From contig CAIVZZ010000006.1 of the NCBI GenBank assembly GCA_903910555.1, forward strand, positions 1-64,000: 64,000 nucleotides of DNA, given 5' to 3'. The stretch is from an uncultured Gemmatimonadota bacterium (GTDB lineage: Bacteria > Gemmatimonadota > Gemmatimonadetes > Gemmatimonadales > Gemmatimonadaceae). Both the position numbers and the translations under genes were made by a program. The notes under the pieces are model-generated. The model did no database searches. It was not told where the DNA came from and saw nothing but the letters and a program-made list of their open reading frames with translations. Shown piece after piece: positions 27,406-36,987 of the stretch (the stretch's first letter is position 1; every line of letters starts with the position of its first letter).

Positions 27406-30400
27406 GTGGCGCTTCCTTCGCTCGTCGAACGGCTCTCGGAACTTCCGGCGTTCAGGCGGCTGCTCTCCACGCTTCCCGCAGCACGTGGAACTCAGCGCGT
27501 CTCAGGCCTGGCCGGTTCTTCTGACGCCGTGCTGGTCGGTGCGCTCGCCGGGAATGCGCCGAACCGAATGCTGACGGTCGTCGCCGATCAGCTTCCCGAG
27601 GCGGAGCGCTGGCTGGCTGACCTGCAGTCGGTGCTCGGCGAAGCGACCGTCGCGCTCTACCCACCGCGTGAAGGATTCGGCGAGGTCGAGCCGCACGCCG
27701 AAGTCGCTGGCGAGCGCGTCGAAACGCTCGAGCGCATGACGCGCGGCGAAGTTCGCATTCTGCTCACGACCGCCCGCGCGATTCTCGAGCGCACCCGGCT
27801 TCCGAAAGCACTTGCATCTGCGCGGCTTGAAGTGCGCGTCGGCGATGTGTGGCGGCTCGACGCACTCGCCGCGCATCTCGAGTCTGTTGGATTCGAGCGC
27901 GTCGAGATGGTCGAGGACGTTGCGCAATTCTCCGTGCGCGGCGGGATTGTCGACGTGTACGGATTCGGGATGACCGATCCCGTGCGCCTGGAATTCTGGG
28001 GCGACGAACTCGCCGAGCTGCGTCACTTCGATCTGCTCACACAGCGCACGTCGAAGCCCGCGGAAGTTGCGCTGATTCTTCCTGTTGACGTGAGCGGAGA
28101 TTCAGACGCGGAAGAACGGTTTGAGCGCACGACGCTCGCCGCGCTCTTTCCGCCGGAAACTCTCGTGATCATTCCGGCGGGAATCCATCTCGAGCCGGAG
28201 ATGATCCGGACGTGGGACGAAGCCGCGCATCACATCGAACTCGCGCGCCGCCGCGGCGAAGACGCCGCGCGTCGCGACGAACTGTATCAGCCGCCGCGCG
28301 ACGCGATGGCATCGCTCGCGACCTTTGCCACGCTCGAGATTCTCGAGTTTGGTTCGCGGCATGCCGAGCACAGCGACACGGTCGTATTCCCGCTGCGTCA
28401 GCCGGAGACAATCGACCGCGACATGAAGCGCCTCGCCGCGCTCGTGCGTGGCGATATCCCGACGATCATCCTCTGCGACAACGCGGGCCAGGCCGAGCGT
28501 CTCGATGAACTGCTCGCGGCGCGTCCGGGCGAACCGAGTCCGGCTGCGCTGGCGATCGGCGTGCTCGGCGGTGGGTTTGTCATTCCATCGTCCGGTTCGA
28601 CGACCGGGCTCCGCGTTCTCACAGACCACGAAATTTTCCGCCGCGAACGCAGGATCCGTCGCTCGCGAAAATATTCGACCGGTGTCGCACTCGAAGCCGT
28701 CACCGCGCTCAAGCTCGGCGATTATGTCGTGCATCTCGAGCACGGCGTCGGGATTTATCGCGGGATGAGCACGATCTTCTCCGGCGAGACGACGATCGAA
28801 GTGATCGTCATCGAATACGAAGGCGGCGATCGCCTCAATGTGCCGCTGTATCGCATCGATCAGGTCGAGCGATTCCGCGCGGTTGGAGACGTCTCCGAGG
28901 ACGCACCACCGCCGCGCCTGCACCAGCTCGGCGGCACGCGATGGACGCGCCAGCGCGATCGCACGCGCGGTGCGATTCAGGAGATGACGGTAGAGCTGCT
29001 CGATCTGTATGCCCGTAGAAAGGTCGCGAGCCGTCCGCCGCACTTTGTTGATACCGCGTGGCAGCGTCAGCTCGAATCGAGCTTTTTGTTTGAAGACACG
29101 CCCGATCAGCGAAAGGCGACCGACGATGTAAAGAAGGACATGGAGAGCACGCGTCCTATGGACCGCCTGCTCGTTGGCGATGTCGGTTACGGCAAAACGG
29201 AAATCGCGGTGCGCGCCGCGTTCAAAGCCGTGCAGAGCGGGCGGCAGGTGGCGGTGCTCGTGCCGACCACCGTTCTCGCCGAGCAGCATGCGCGAGTGTT
29301 TGGCGATCGCTTCGCCGATTTTCCGATGCGCGTCGAGGTGATGAGCCGCTTTCAGGGCCCAAAAGCGCAGAAGGAAATCGTCGCGGCGCTGAAGGACGGG
29401 AAAGTCGACATCGTGATCGGCACCCACCGGCTGCTGTCGAAGGATGTGGGGTTTGCGAAACTCGGCCTGATCATCGTCGACGAAGAACACCGCTTTGGCG
29501 TGAAGCACAAAGAACGTCTGAAGCAGCTGAAGCTTGAAACCGACGTGCTCACACTGACCGCGACCCCGATCCCCCGCACGCTGCATCTCGCGCTCGCCGG
29601 CCTGCGCGACATGACGCTGATGCAGACGCCGCCGCGCGACCGCTCGCCGGTGCTCACGTTCGTCGAGCCATGGGACGATGGACTCATAGACGAAGGCATC
29701 TCCCGTGAGCTGGACCGCGGCGGTCAGGTGTTCTTCGTGCACAATCGGATCGAGACCATCGAAGCGATTGCCGATCACGTCCGCCGCATTGTTCCGCGTG
29801 CTCGCGTCGGCGTCGGGCACGGTCAGATGCACGCGCGTGGTCTGGAAAAAGTGATGGAGCAGTTCGTCACCGGCGAGATTGACGTCCTTGTCTCGACATT
29901 GATCGTCGAGAGTGGTCTCGATGTGCCGAACGCCAACACGATGTTCGTGAACCGCGCCGACCACTTGGGTCTTGCCCAGTTGTATCAGCTGAGAGGACGC
30001 GTCGGCCGGTCGCATCGCCGCGCGTACTGCTATCTCATGGTGCCGGACACAGTCGACGAAGACGCGGAACGCCGTCTGAAGGTTCTCGAACATCACACCG
30101 AGCTCGGCGCGGGATATCGCGTCGCGCTGAAGGACATGGAACTGCGCGGCGCGGGGAATCTCCTCGGCCCCGAGCAGTCGGGCTTCGTCACGGCCGTCGG
30201 TTTCGATTTGTACCTTCGCATGCTCGACGAAACCGTTCGTCGGGTGATGCGCGGCGACAACGCGCCGCCACCCCCGCCGGCGGACGTCTCGCTCGATTTG
30301 CCCGCGTTTCTGCCGGATGACTACATCCCGAGCCAGGACGCCAAGCTCGACGTGTACCGCCGCCTTTCGACCATCAGCGAGTCGGCGGCAATCGAAGATG

Positions 30401-30714
30401 TCCGTCTCGAGATCCGCGACCGTTTTGGCCCGCTCCCTCCGGCGGCCGAGGGCTTCTTCCATGTGGCCCAATTGCGGGTGCTCGGGGCCTCCCTGGGCAT
30501 AGAGGGAATCATGGTGCGCGGAGACGAAGCCCGTGTTACCTTTCGAGACGATGCGTTGCCGCGCATGAAGCCGCTCGCGGCCTCCTTCAAGGACGTGCAA
30601 TTTCAGGTCGATGTGCGGCGCGTGCAGCCTCTGTCGCTCAAGCTCACGCGGCTCGGCGGATCGCCCATTCTCGAGGGCCTGGTCCGCGCGCTCCGAACAA
30701 TTGTTCACTCATGA
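27406..30714 (+). CDS. mfd: Transcription-repair coupling factor
   Basis: 1102 residues from GTG 27406. Order: UvrB-homology N-region (1-330), CarD-like RNA-polymerase-interacting domain (about 430-510, YVVHLEHGVGIYRGM), then a RecG-like translocase with Walker A GDVGYGKTE (Lys about 597), Walker B DEEH (about 692), and the TRG/C-terminal domain (DYIPSQDAKLDVYRRL). Removes RNA polymerase stalled at lesions and recruits UvrA. Located 13 bp after the BatA-like gene. Confidence 0.97.
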   Translation: MALPSLVERLSELPAFRRLLSTLPAARGTQRVSGLAGSSDAVLVGALAGNAPNRMLTVVADQLPEAERWLADLQSVLGEATVALYPPREGFGEVEPHAEVAGERVETLERMTRGEVRILLTTARAILERTRLPKALASARLEVRVGDVWRLDALAAHLESVGFERVEMVEDVAQFSVRGGIVDVYGFGMTDPVRLEFWGDELAELRHFDLLTQRTSKPAEVALILPVDVSGDSDAEERFERTTLAALFPPETLVIIPAGIHLEPEMIRTWDEAAHHIELARRRGEDAARRDELYQPPRDAMASLATFATLEILEFGSRHAEHSDTVVFPLRQPETIDRDMKRLAALVRGDIPTIILCDNAGQAERLDELLAARPGEPSPAALAIGVLGGGFVIPSSGSTTGLRVLTDHEIFRRERRIRRSRKYSTGVALEAVTALKLGDYVVHLEHGVGIYRGMSTIFSGETTIEVIVIEYEGGDRLNVPLYRIDQVERFRAVGDVSEDAPPPRLHQLGGTRWTRQRDRTRGAIQEMTVELLDLYARRKVASRPPHFVDTAWQRQLESSFLFEDTPDQRKATDDVKKDMESTRPMDRLLVGDVGYGKTEIAVRAAFKAVQSGRQVAVLVPTTVLAEQHARVFGDRFADFPMRVEVMSRFQGPKAQKEIVAALKDGKVDIVIGTHRLLSKDVGFAKLGLIIVDEEHRFGVKHKERLKQLKLETDVLTLTATPIPRTLHLALAGLRDMTLMQTPPRDRSPVLTFVEPWDDGLIDEGISRELDRGGQVFFVHNRIETIEAIADHVRRIVPRARVGVGHGQMHARGLEKVMEQFVTGEIDVLVSTLIVESGLDVPNANTMFVNRADHLGLAQLYQLRGRVGRSHRRAYCYLMVPDTVDEDAERRLKVLEHHTELGAGYRVALKDMELRGAGNLLGPEQSGFVTAVGFDLYLRMLDETVRRVMRGDNAPPPPPADVSLDLPAFLPDDYIPSQDAKLDVYRRLSTISESAAIEDVRLEIRDRFGPLPPAAEGFFHVAQLRVLGASLGIEGIMVRGDEARVTFRDDALPRMKPLAASFKDVQFQVDVRRVQPLSLKLTRLGGSPILEGLVRALRTIVHS

Positions 30715-30764
30715 CGGTCGCAGCTGCCGTCCGCCCGGTTTTTTTATCCTCTGCCAGTAAATAC

Positions 30765-32261
30765 ATGTCTCGCATTCGTTTCCGCGCCGCCGCGCTCGCC
30801 GCAACGTTCGCCCTCACCGCCTGCGCAGGGCTGAAGGACGCGCTGACCGCGCACGTCGACACCGTCGCGCGTGCCGGCGGACAGGAACTGACTGTCCAGC
30901 GCCTCTCGCAGATGATGGATTCCGCCCACGCGCCCGCCCGCAAGGATGTCGCGCTGGCGATCACCAACATCTGGGTGAACTACCAGCTGCTCGGCGACGC
31001 CGCAGCGCATGGCGACTCGATGAACGATCCGAAGGTTATCGAGGACGCGATGTGGGCACAGGTCGCGCAGATCAAGCTCAAGAAGCTTTTCGCGGCGGTC
31101 TCGAAGGCCACGCCGTCGCTCGATCCCGCGAGCTATGAAAAGCATTACAACGACGGCGACATGCTCGCCGCGCGCCACATCCTGATCTCGGCCAAAAAGG
31201 GCACCGCGACGCCCGCACAGATGGACGCGGCAAAGAAGCAGGCTGAGTCGATCGCCAAGCAGGTCAACGCGGGCAACTTCAACGCGATGGCCAAGAAGTA
31301 CAGCGGCGACCCCGGCTCGAAGGACAACGGCGGTGATCTCGGCGTGTTCCAGAAGGGCCAGATGGTGCCGGAGTTCCAGGCGGGCGTGCTGGCGCTGAAG
31401 CCGGGCGAAATCTCTGGACCCGTTCAGTCCGATTTCGGGTATCACATCATCATGCGTGAGACCTGGGCAGACGCGAAGGACAAGTTCACGAAGGCATACT
31501 CGGGCGTCGCGACTCAGTCCGCTGAGAGCACGTACGGTGCCAACATCGAGAAGGCCGCGAAGATCGAGATCAAGCCGACGGCAGCGAAGGCCGTTCGCGC
31601 CATTGCCGCGGACCTCGATACCTATCGCGACGACCACACAGAAATCGCAACGGCCAAGGGCGTCGACATGACGGCCGCGAAAGTTGCCAAGTGGATGGCC
31701 GCATATCCGCCGCAGACGCAGATCCGTGAGAAGCTCCAGCAGCTGCCCGACTCGGTCATGGGCTTGTTCGCGAAGCAGCTCGTCGTGAACGAACTGATGC
31801 TGAAGGCCGCAGACAGCGCGAAGATCGACCTCGACTCAACGGAGAAGGCGAATATCCGCCAGCTCTTCTCGGGTTCGGTGGTGGCGTCGTTCACCGGTCT
31901 CAACATCACGGCAGCCTCGCTCGCCGACAGCGGCAAGAGCGTGTCGGCGCGTGAGAAGATCGCCGCCGGGCGCGTTGAGGCGTACATGAACCTCCTGCTC
32001 GCGAACAAGGCGCAGTTCGTGGACGTATCGGAGCCGGTTTCGCGTGCGCTCCGCGCGAAGTACGAGGCACGCGTTGTTCCGGCGGGAATCGAACGTGCAG
32101 TTGCCGAAGCACAGAAGTCGGCGGCAAAGGCCGATTCTGCAAAGGCCAAGAACATGCCGCAGTCGGCCGTGCCGGCTCCGGGTCCTGCAGGCGCGGCCGC
32201 ACCGGCAGCGTCCGCACCGGCTGCCCCGGCGCCTGCGCCTGCGCCGACCAAGAAGCCGTAA
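30765..32261 (+). CDS. Parvulin-type peptidyl-prolyl isomerase lipoprotein (PrsA/SurA-like)
   Basis: 498 residues from ATG 30765, chosen because it gives a lipoprotein signal (MSRIRFRAAALAATFALTAC). Helical chaperone region, then one rotamase domain (about 130-240: ARHILISAKKG ... YSGDPGSKDNGGDLGVFQKGQMVPEF ... FGYHIIMRETW), then a second helical region and an Ala/Pro-rich tail of about 40 residues. Folds outer-membrane or secreted proteins in the periplasm. A run of seven T (30739-30745) after mfd lies upstream. Followed by surA, 39 bp away. Confidence 0.88.
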   Translation: MSRIRFRAAALAATFALTACAGLKDALTAHVDTVARAGGQELTVQRLSQMMDSAHAPARKDVALAITNIWVNYQLLGDAAAHGDSMNDPKVIEDAMWAQVAQIKLKKLFAAVSKATPSLDPASYEKHYNDGDMLAARHILISAKKGTATPAQMDAAKKQAESIAKQVNAGNFNAMAKKYSGDPGSKDNGGDLGVFQKGQMVPEFQAGVLALKPGEISGPVQSDFGYHIIMRETWADAKDKFTKAYSGVATQSAESTYGANIEKAAKIEIKPTAAKAVRAIAADLDTYRDDHTEIATAKGVDMTAAKVAKWMAAYPPQTQIREKLQQLPDSVMGLFAKQLVVNELMLKAADSAKIDLDSTEKANIRQLFSGSVVASFTGLNITAASLADSGKSVSAREKIAAGRVEAYMNLLLANKAQFVDVSEPVSRALRAKYEARVVPAGIERAVAEAQKSAAKADSAKAKNMPQSAVPAPGPAGAAAPAASAPAAPAPAPAPTKKP

Positions 32262-32300
32262 CGAAACGAAGTGATCTGCAAGAGAAAAAACGGAGATCGT

Positions 32301-33689
32301 ATGAAGCACACGCGGGCGTTCGTTCAAACAGTTCTTTGCATCTGTGCTGCGGCTCCGCTCGCGGCGCAGCAGCCCGGATCTGTCACGGCGCCCGCTGCGC
32401 CGAAGGCAACGGTAACGCAGCCGATGCCTCCGATCGGTCTGATGATCGACCGGATTGTGGCTGTGGTCGGTCAGAAACCGATTCTGTTGAGCGAGCTCAT
32501 GGACGCGATCTTCACGTTCAAGAGTGCCGGCCGCGAAGTGCCGGATCCGCGCGACACGACGACGTTCAATCCGTACATGCGTGACCGCCTCAGCGACATG
32601 ATCGATCAGGAAGTCATGATCGCCGTCGCGAAGCAGTACAAATCGGAAGTCGACGACAAAGAAATCGCACCTGACGTCGACAAGCACCTGAAAGAACTGC
32701 ACGGAAAATTCAAATCAGATGCGGAGTTCCGCACGCAGTTGAAGGCCGAAGGGTTCGGCACTGAGACCGACCTGAGGAATTCGCTTCTCGAGAGCCGCCG
32801 CCGCGATCTGCTTCAGCAGATGGCCGTGGATTCGCTGCGCGCGCACGGCCGGCTCGCCGCGCCCGTGAATGTGACGGAAGTGCAGGTGAACGCCGCGTTC
32901 GACAAAGCCAAGGACAAGATCGGGCGTCGTCCGGCGACGATCGCGTTCAAGCAGATCGTCGTGGCGCCGAAGCCAAATCCGGCCGAACGCGCTGCCGCGA
33001 AGGTGAAGGCCGATTCGATTTTGGCGGTGCTCGAGAAGGGCGGCGATTTCGAGACGATCGCGAAGAAAGAGTCCGGCGATCCGGGATCGAAGGATGCCGG
33101 CGGCGCACTGCCGTTCGCGCGGCGCGGAACGATGGTCGAAGCGTTCGACCGCGCCATCTTCTCCGGCGCACCTCCGGGCACGATCATCCCGGTTCCGATC
33201 GAGACGCCGTTTGGTTTTCACATCATTCGTATTGATCGTGTGCTGCCGGCACAGGTGAAGGCGAGTCACATTCTGATCATTCCGAAAACCGATTCTGCGG
33301 ACGTCGCCCGCGCGCGCCTCACTGCGGACTCCGTGATCATAAAGTGGCGCTCTGGAACTCCGTACGACACGCTCGTGAAGTACTATCACGATGCTGACGA
33401 GACCCGTATTCAGTCCGAAATCGCGATCGACTCGACGATGCCGCAGGAATATCGGGACGCGCTCGTCGGCGTGAAGAAGGGCCAGCTCACTCAGCCATTC
33501 GCGATTCCCAATCCGCGCACCGGCCAGCCCAAGTTTGCGGTCCTGCTGATTACGGAACGCAATGACGGCGGCGACTACACCATGGCCGACCTGCGCGACA
33601 AAATTCGCCAGCAGCTGGTTGAAGAGGCGCAGTTTCGCCGCATGATGGACCAGCTGCGCCGGGAGCAGTTCGTAAAGATCACGATGTGA
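32301..33689 (+). CDS. surA: Periplasmic chaperone/peptidyl-prolyl isomerase SurA
   Basis: 462 residues from ATG 32301 (GGAGAT upstream). Signal peptide (MKHTRAFVQTVLCICAAAPLAAQ), SurA_N helical domain with DRIVAVVGQKPILLSEL, and two parvulin repeats (about 185-300 and 305-400). Escorts outer-membrane proteins to the BAM complex. The arrangement surA-pdxA, touching at GTGATG, matches the classical proteobacterial gene order. Confidence 0.92.
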   Translation: MKHTRAFVQTVLCICAAAPLAAQQPGSVTAPAAPKATVTQPMPPIGLMIDRIVAVVGQKPILLSELMDAIFTFKSAGREVPDPRDTTTFNPYMRDRLSDMIDQEVMIAVAKQYKSEVDDKEIAPDVDKHLKELHGKFKSDAEFRTQLKAEGFGTETDLRNSLLESRRRDLLQQMAVDSLRAHGRLAAPVNVTEVQVNAAFDKAKDKIGRRPATIAFKQIVVAPKPNPAERAAAKVKADSILAVLEKGGDFETIAKKESGDPGSKDAGGALPFARRGTMVEAFDRAIFSGAPPGTIIPVPIETPFGFHIIRIDRVLPAQVKASHILIIPKTDSADVARARLTADSVIIKWRSGTPYDTLVKYYHDADETRIQSEIAIDSTMPQEYRDALVGVKKGQLTQPFAIPNPRTGQPKFAVLLITERNDGGDYTMADLRDKIRQQLVEEAQFRRMMDQLRREQFVKITM

Positions 33690-34594
33690 TGCGGTCGCGC
33701 CCGCGGCTCGCCATCACGCTGGGCGATCCCCGCGGGATTGGCGCGGAGATCGTTCGCAAGGCGCTGGGTGATGCGCGTGTGGCCGCCGCGTGCGAGACCG
33801 TGATTGTTGGGGCCGCCGGGCTCGATATTCGTCCCGACATCGCGGTGGGGTCGTGGCGGAACTCGGGTGAGTTTGCCGATGCGGGCCGCTTGGCTGGCGC
33901 TGCAATCGAGCGCGCAGTTGAGATGGCGGCTGCGGGTGAGGTAGACGGGATCGTGACCGCACCGATCGACAAAGCCGCGCTTCACGCCGGTGGCTATGAT
34001 TTCCCCGGCCACACCGAAATGCTGGCCGCGCTCACGAACTCGCGGACTGCGATGATGCTGGCGAGCGATCGCCTCCGTGTGGTGCTCGCAACCACTCACA
34101 TCGCGCTACGTGATGTTCCCGCCGCCGTGACACCCGACGCGCTCGCATGGGCCGCGCGTCTCACCCGGGACGGTTTGCGGCGCTGGTATGGGATCGCCGA
34201 GCCGCGGCTCGCGCTCTGCGCGATGAATCCGCATGCAGGAGATGGCGGACGATTTGGCGACGAAGACGAGCGGATTCTGCGGCCTGTTGCGCGGGACGAA
34301 GGACTGTCAGGGCCTTTTCCGGCGGATACAGTTTTTGTGCGGGCCATGCGCGGAGAGTTCGACGCGGTGATCGCGCCGTATCACGATGTGGGAATGACAG
34401 CGATCAAAGTGGCGAGTTTTGGGCATGCGGTGAATGTCACGCTGGGGCTGCCGTTTCCGCGGACTTCGCCGGATCATGGGACGGCGATTGATATCGCTGG
34501 GAAGGATCGGGCGGATGCTGGATCGATGATTGAGGCGATTCTTGAGTGTGCGAAATTTGCGGCACTCAAAACTACGGCGACTGGCGACTCGTAA
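33689..34594 (+). CDS. pdxA: 4-hydroxythreonine-4-phosphate dehydrogenase
   Basis: 301 residues from ATG 33689; GTG 33686 is also possible. Pyridoxal-phosphate synthesis (DXP-dependent branch). Motifs: TLGDPRGIGAE, TAPIDKAAL, GHTEML, NPHAGDGGRFGDED, PYHDVGMTAIK, GLPFPRTSPDHGTA, with the three metal-binding His. The last five residues (ATGDS) and the stop come from the palindrome 34576-34698, so the natural C-terminus was probably a little different. Confidence 0.94.
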   Translation: MRSRPRLAITLGDPRGIGAEIVRKALGDARVAAACETVIVGAAGLDIRPDIAVGSWRNSGEFADAGRLAGAAIERAVEMAAAGEVDGIVTAPIDKAALHAGGYDFPGHTEMLAALTNSRTAMMLASDRLRVVLATTHIALRDVPAAVTPDALAWAARLTRDGLRRWYGIAEPRLALCAMNPHAGDGGRFGDEDERILRPVARDEGLSGPFPADTVFVRAMRGEFDAVIAPYHDVGMTAIKVASFGHAVNVTLGLPFPRTSPDHGTAIDIAGKDRADAGSMIEAILECAKFAALKTTATGDS

Positions 34595-34698
34595 ATGGCG
34601 ATCTGGTGCATAGCGAATGGCGAGTAGCGCGCAGACGGTCTCCGCGCCACTCGCCATTCGCTATGCACCAAATTGCCGATTACGAGTCGCCAGTCGCC
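34576..34698. repeat. 123-bp palindrome supplying the ends of two converging genes
   Basis: Arms 34576-34631 and 34643-34698 (56 bp each, five mismatches) around an 11-nt loop. Each outer arm starts GGCGACTGGCGACTCGTAA when read inward. In both converging genes this is read in the same frame as A-T-G-D-S-stop. Internal heptads: TGGCGAC, AGCGAAT, GGCGAGT. May act as a two-way terminator, although T-tracts are absent. Confidence 0.97.
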
Positions 34699-35990
34699 AA
34701 TTGTCTCTCGACCGCCAGTGTCTCGATTCTGCGCCCATCCATCGCGCGAACCACAAACGTCGCCCCCCCGCCCGTGACCCGATCACCCACCACCGGCAAC
34801 CTCCCCAGCACCCCAAACACATACCCGCCAACCGTCGTGTAATCCTCTTCAGGAATCGTGAGCGTGTACGTCTCGTTGGCTTCGCGAATATTCATCGCGC
34901 CCTCGATCAACACTTCGCCGCCTGACACCGGCACCGCTCGCGCCTCGATGCTCTCGTCATACTCGTCGAGAATCTCGCCGACAATCTCCTCGAGCAAGTC
35001 CTCCATCGTCACGAGCCCGGCCGTGCCGCCGTACTCATCGAGCACGATCGCCATATGCTCTTTGCGTGTCTTGAAATCGGCGAGCACTTCTTCGACCTCG
35101 CGTGACCCCGGCACGACGTGCACATCGCGCATGATGTCGCGCACGGTGAACTCATCCAGCATTTCACGCAGCACGCTCAGCAGATCCTTCACATGGATCA
35201 TGCCGATGATGTTGTCGATCGATTCATCGTACACGGGAAAGCGCGAGAACCCGGCCTCCTCGACCACTTCGAGCGCATCGTCGAGCGACGCGTCGGCCGT
35301 CATCGCGATGATGTCGGTGCGCGGTGTCATCACGTCGCGCGCCTTTTTCTCCGAGAACTCGAAGACTTTGCCCAGCATTTCGGCGTCCGTCGTTTCGAGC
35401 GCGCCCTGTTCTTCGCTCTGTTCGACGAGCATCCGCAGTTCATCGGGCGAGTGCACCGACTCGCGCTGGATTTTCGAGCTCTGCCCGAACACGCGCAGCA
35501 CTCCACCCGCGGACCAGTTCAGCACGTTGATAAATGGCGATGCGATCCACGCAAACGCGAGCAGCGGCGGCGCCAGCCATTTTGCGATCTGCTCGGGGTG
35601 GTTCAGCGCCACCGCGCGCGGAGCCAGCTCGCCAAAAACGACCTGTAAATAGGTCGCCAGGAGCAGTGCGACTATGGCGCCGATGCTGACGCGTAGCGAT
35701 TCTTCAATCGGGAACGGGAGCGTCGCAAAGAATGCCCCGAACGAATGTCCGAGGGCGCTTTCGGCGGTCCAGCCGAGTCCCAGTGAGGCGAGCGTGATGC
35801 CAAGCTGGCTCGCGGAGAGAACGCGGGCGAGATTTCCCGAAGCGGAGAGGGCGAAGCGCGCGACCGGATCGCCGGCCCGCACCATCGCCTGCAGCCGGGT
35901 GCGCCGCGAGCGCACGAGGGCGAACTCCACCGCCACGAAATAGCCGTTGAGGACCAGCAATACGACGATGACTGCAATGCGTTCGAGCAC
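34680..35990 (-). CDS. CNNM/CBS-domain transporter (hemolysin C/CorC-like)
   Basis: 436 residues. DUF21/CNNM membrane domain with three to four TM segments (1-150), two CBS repeats (about 205-320, DVMTPRTDIIAMTADASLDDAL ... HVKDLLSVL), and a CorC_HlyC domain at the C-terminus (IPEEDYTTVGGYVFGVLGRLP). Probably Mg2+ or other divalent-cation efflux at the inner membrane. Ends in ATGDS from the shared palindrome. Start at ATG 35990, divergent from the CDF transporter. Confidence 0.9.
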   Translation of the reverse strand: MLERIAVIVVLLVLNGYFVAVEFALVRSRRTRLQAMVRAGDPVARFALSASGNLARVLSASQLGITLASLGLGWTAESALGHSFGAFFATLPFPIEESLRVSIGAIVALLLATYLQVVFGELAPRAVALNHPEQIAKWLAPPLLAFAWIASPFINVLNWSAGGVLRVFGQSSKIQRESVHSPDELRMLVEQSEEQGALETTDAEMLGKVFEFSEKKARDVMTPRTDIIAMTADASLDDALEVVEEAGFSRFPVYDESIDNIIGMIHVKDLLSVLREMLDEFTVRDIMRDVHVVPGSREVEEVLADFKTRKEHMAIVLDEYGGTAGLVTMEDLLEEIVGEILDEYDESIEARAVPVSGGEVLIEGAMNIREANETYTLTIPEEDYTTVGGYVFGVLGRLPVVGDRVTGGGATFVVRAMDGRRIETLAVERQLATGDS

Positions 35991-36033
35991 GGAGCCAAGT
36001 TACGCAGATTGTTCGGCGCCTCGCCAGCGCGGC

Positions 36034-36978
36034 TTGGCGGGCGCCGGTCATTCGCACAGCCACTCCGGCCATTCGCATGGCGACGGGCACGATCACAGCC
36101 ATTCGGCTCATGCTGCCTCAGGCGGCCTCAAAGGCGCGCTGATCCTCACGACGATCTTCCTGATTGCCGAGGTCGTCGGCGGCCTTATTTCCAATTCGCT
36201 GACGCTGCTCGCCGACGCGGGCCACATGTTCACCGATGTCGGCGCGCTGGCGTTCTCGCTCTTTGTGGTCTGGCTCGCGAAACAGCCGGCCACTTCACAG
36301 AAGACGTACGGCTATCTCCGCTGGGAAATCCTCGCCGCACTGCTCAATGGCGGCGTCCTGCTCGCGGTGTCGGCGGGTATCGTTTGGGAGGCGATCGGGC
36401 GGCTCCGCTCGCCGCAGCCGGTCGAGACGGGACTGATGTTCGCGATCGGTTTGGCCGGTCTTGTTGTGAATGCGATCTCGGCGCGCCTGCTGCATTCGGG
36501 ATCGGGACATTCGCTCAACGTGCGCGCCGCCTACCTGCACGTGCTCAGCGATCTGCTCGGCTCCGCCGCCGCGGTCGTCGCCGCGTTGTTCATTCGTTAC
36601 AAGGGGTGGACGATCGCGGATCCGATCGCGTCGATTGTCATGACGCTGCTCATCGTCCGCAGCAGCTGGAGTCTCGTGCGCGAAAGCGTCGACGTGCTGC
36701 TCGAAGCGACGCCCGCTCATATCGATCTGGGGAAAGTTCACGACGCCATGCAAACGGTTGACGGCGTCGCGTCGGTGCACGATCTCCATGTGTGGACGCT
36801 GACGTCGGGTGTGGTCGCCATGAGCGCACACGCGCTCGTTCCTGATCCTGCGCTGCATCAGTCTTCACTCGAAGCGATGACGCGCGCCGTGGCGGCGCAG
36901 GGAATCCACCACGTAACGATTCAATTGGAAGGACGGACGCTGGAAGAGTGTGAACCTGATCACGCCCACTCCCACTAA
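36034..36978 (+). CDS. Cation diffusion facilitator (CzcD/ZnT-like)
   Basis: About 314 residues if started at TTG 36034, which avoids overlap with the divergent gene; an ATG at 35947 would add 29 residues of unlikely sequence. A His-rich leader (GHSHSHSGHSHGDGHDHSHS) precedes six TM segments. The TM2/TM5 metal-site residues appear as LADAGHMFTDV and HVLSDLLGS. Cytoplasmic C-domain with HDLHVWTLTSG, and a His-ending tail (DHAHSH). Exports Zn2+ or similar with proton exchange. Confidence 0.9.
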   Translation: MAGAGHSHSHSGHSHGDGHDHSHSAHAASGGLKGALILTTIFLIAEVVGGLISNSLTLLADAGHMFTDVGALAFSLFVVWLAKQPATSQKTYGYLRWEILAALLNGGVLLAVSAGIVWEAIGRLRSPQPVETGLMFAIGLAGLVVNAISARLLHSGSGHSLNVRAAYLHVLSDLLGSAAAVVAALFIRYKGWTIADPIASIVMTLLIVRSSWSLVRESVDVLLEATPAHIDLGKVHDAMQTVDGVASVHDLHVWTLTSGVVAMSAHALVPDPALHQSSLEAMTRAVAAQGIHHVTIQLEGRTLEECEPDHAHSH

Positions 36979-36987
36979 ACGAAAACA

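Noticed and set aside
28102-30708. 868-residue open frame opposite mfd
   Set aside because: GC-rich antisense shadow of a certain gene; composition is that of reverse-complement codons.
30739-30745. Terminator after mfd (seven T)
   Set aside because: The preceding GACGG/CCGTC stem is short and seven bases away from the T-run; too weak to list as a terminator.
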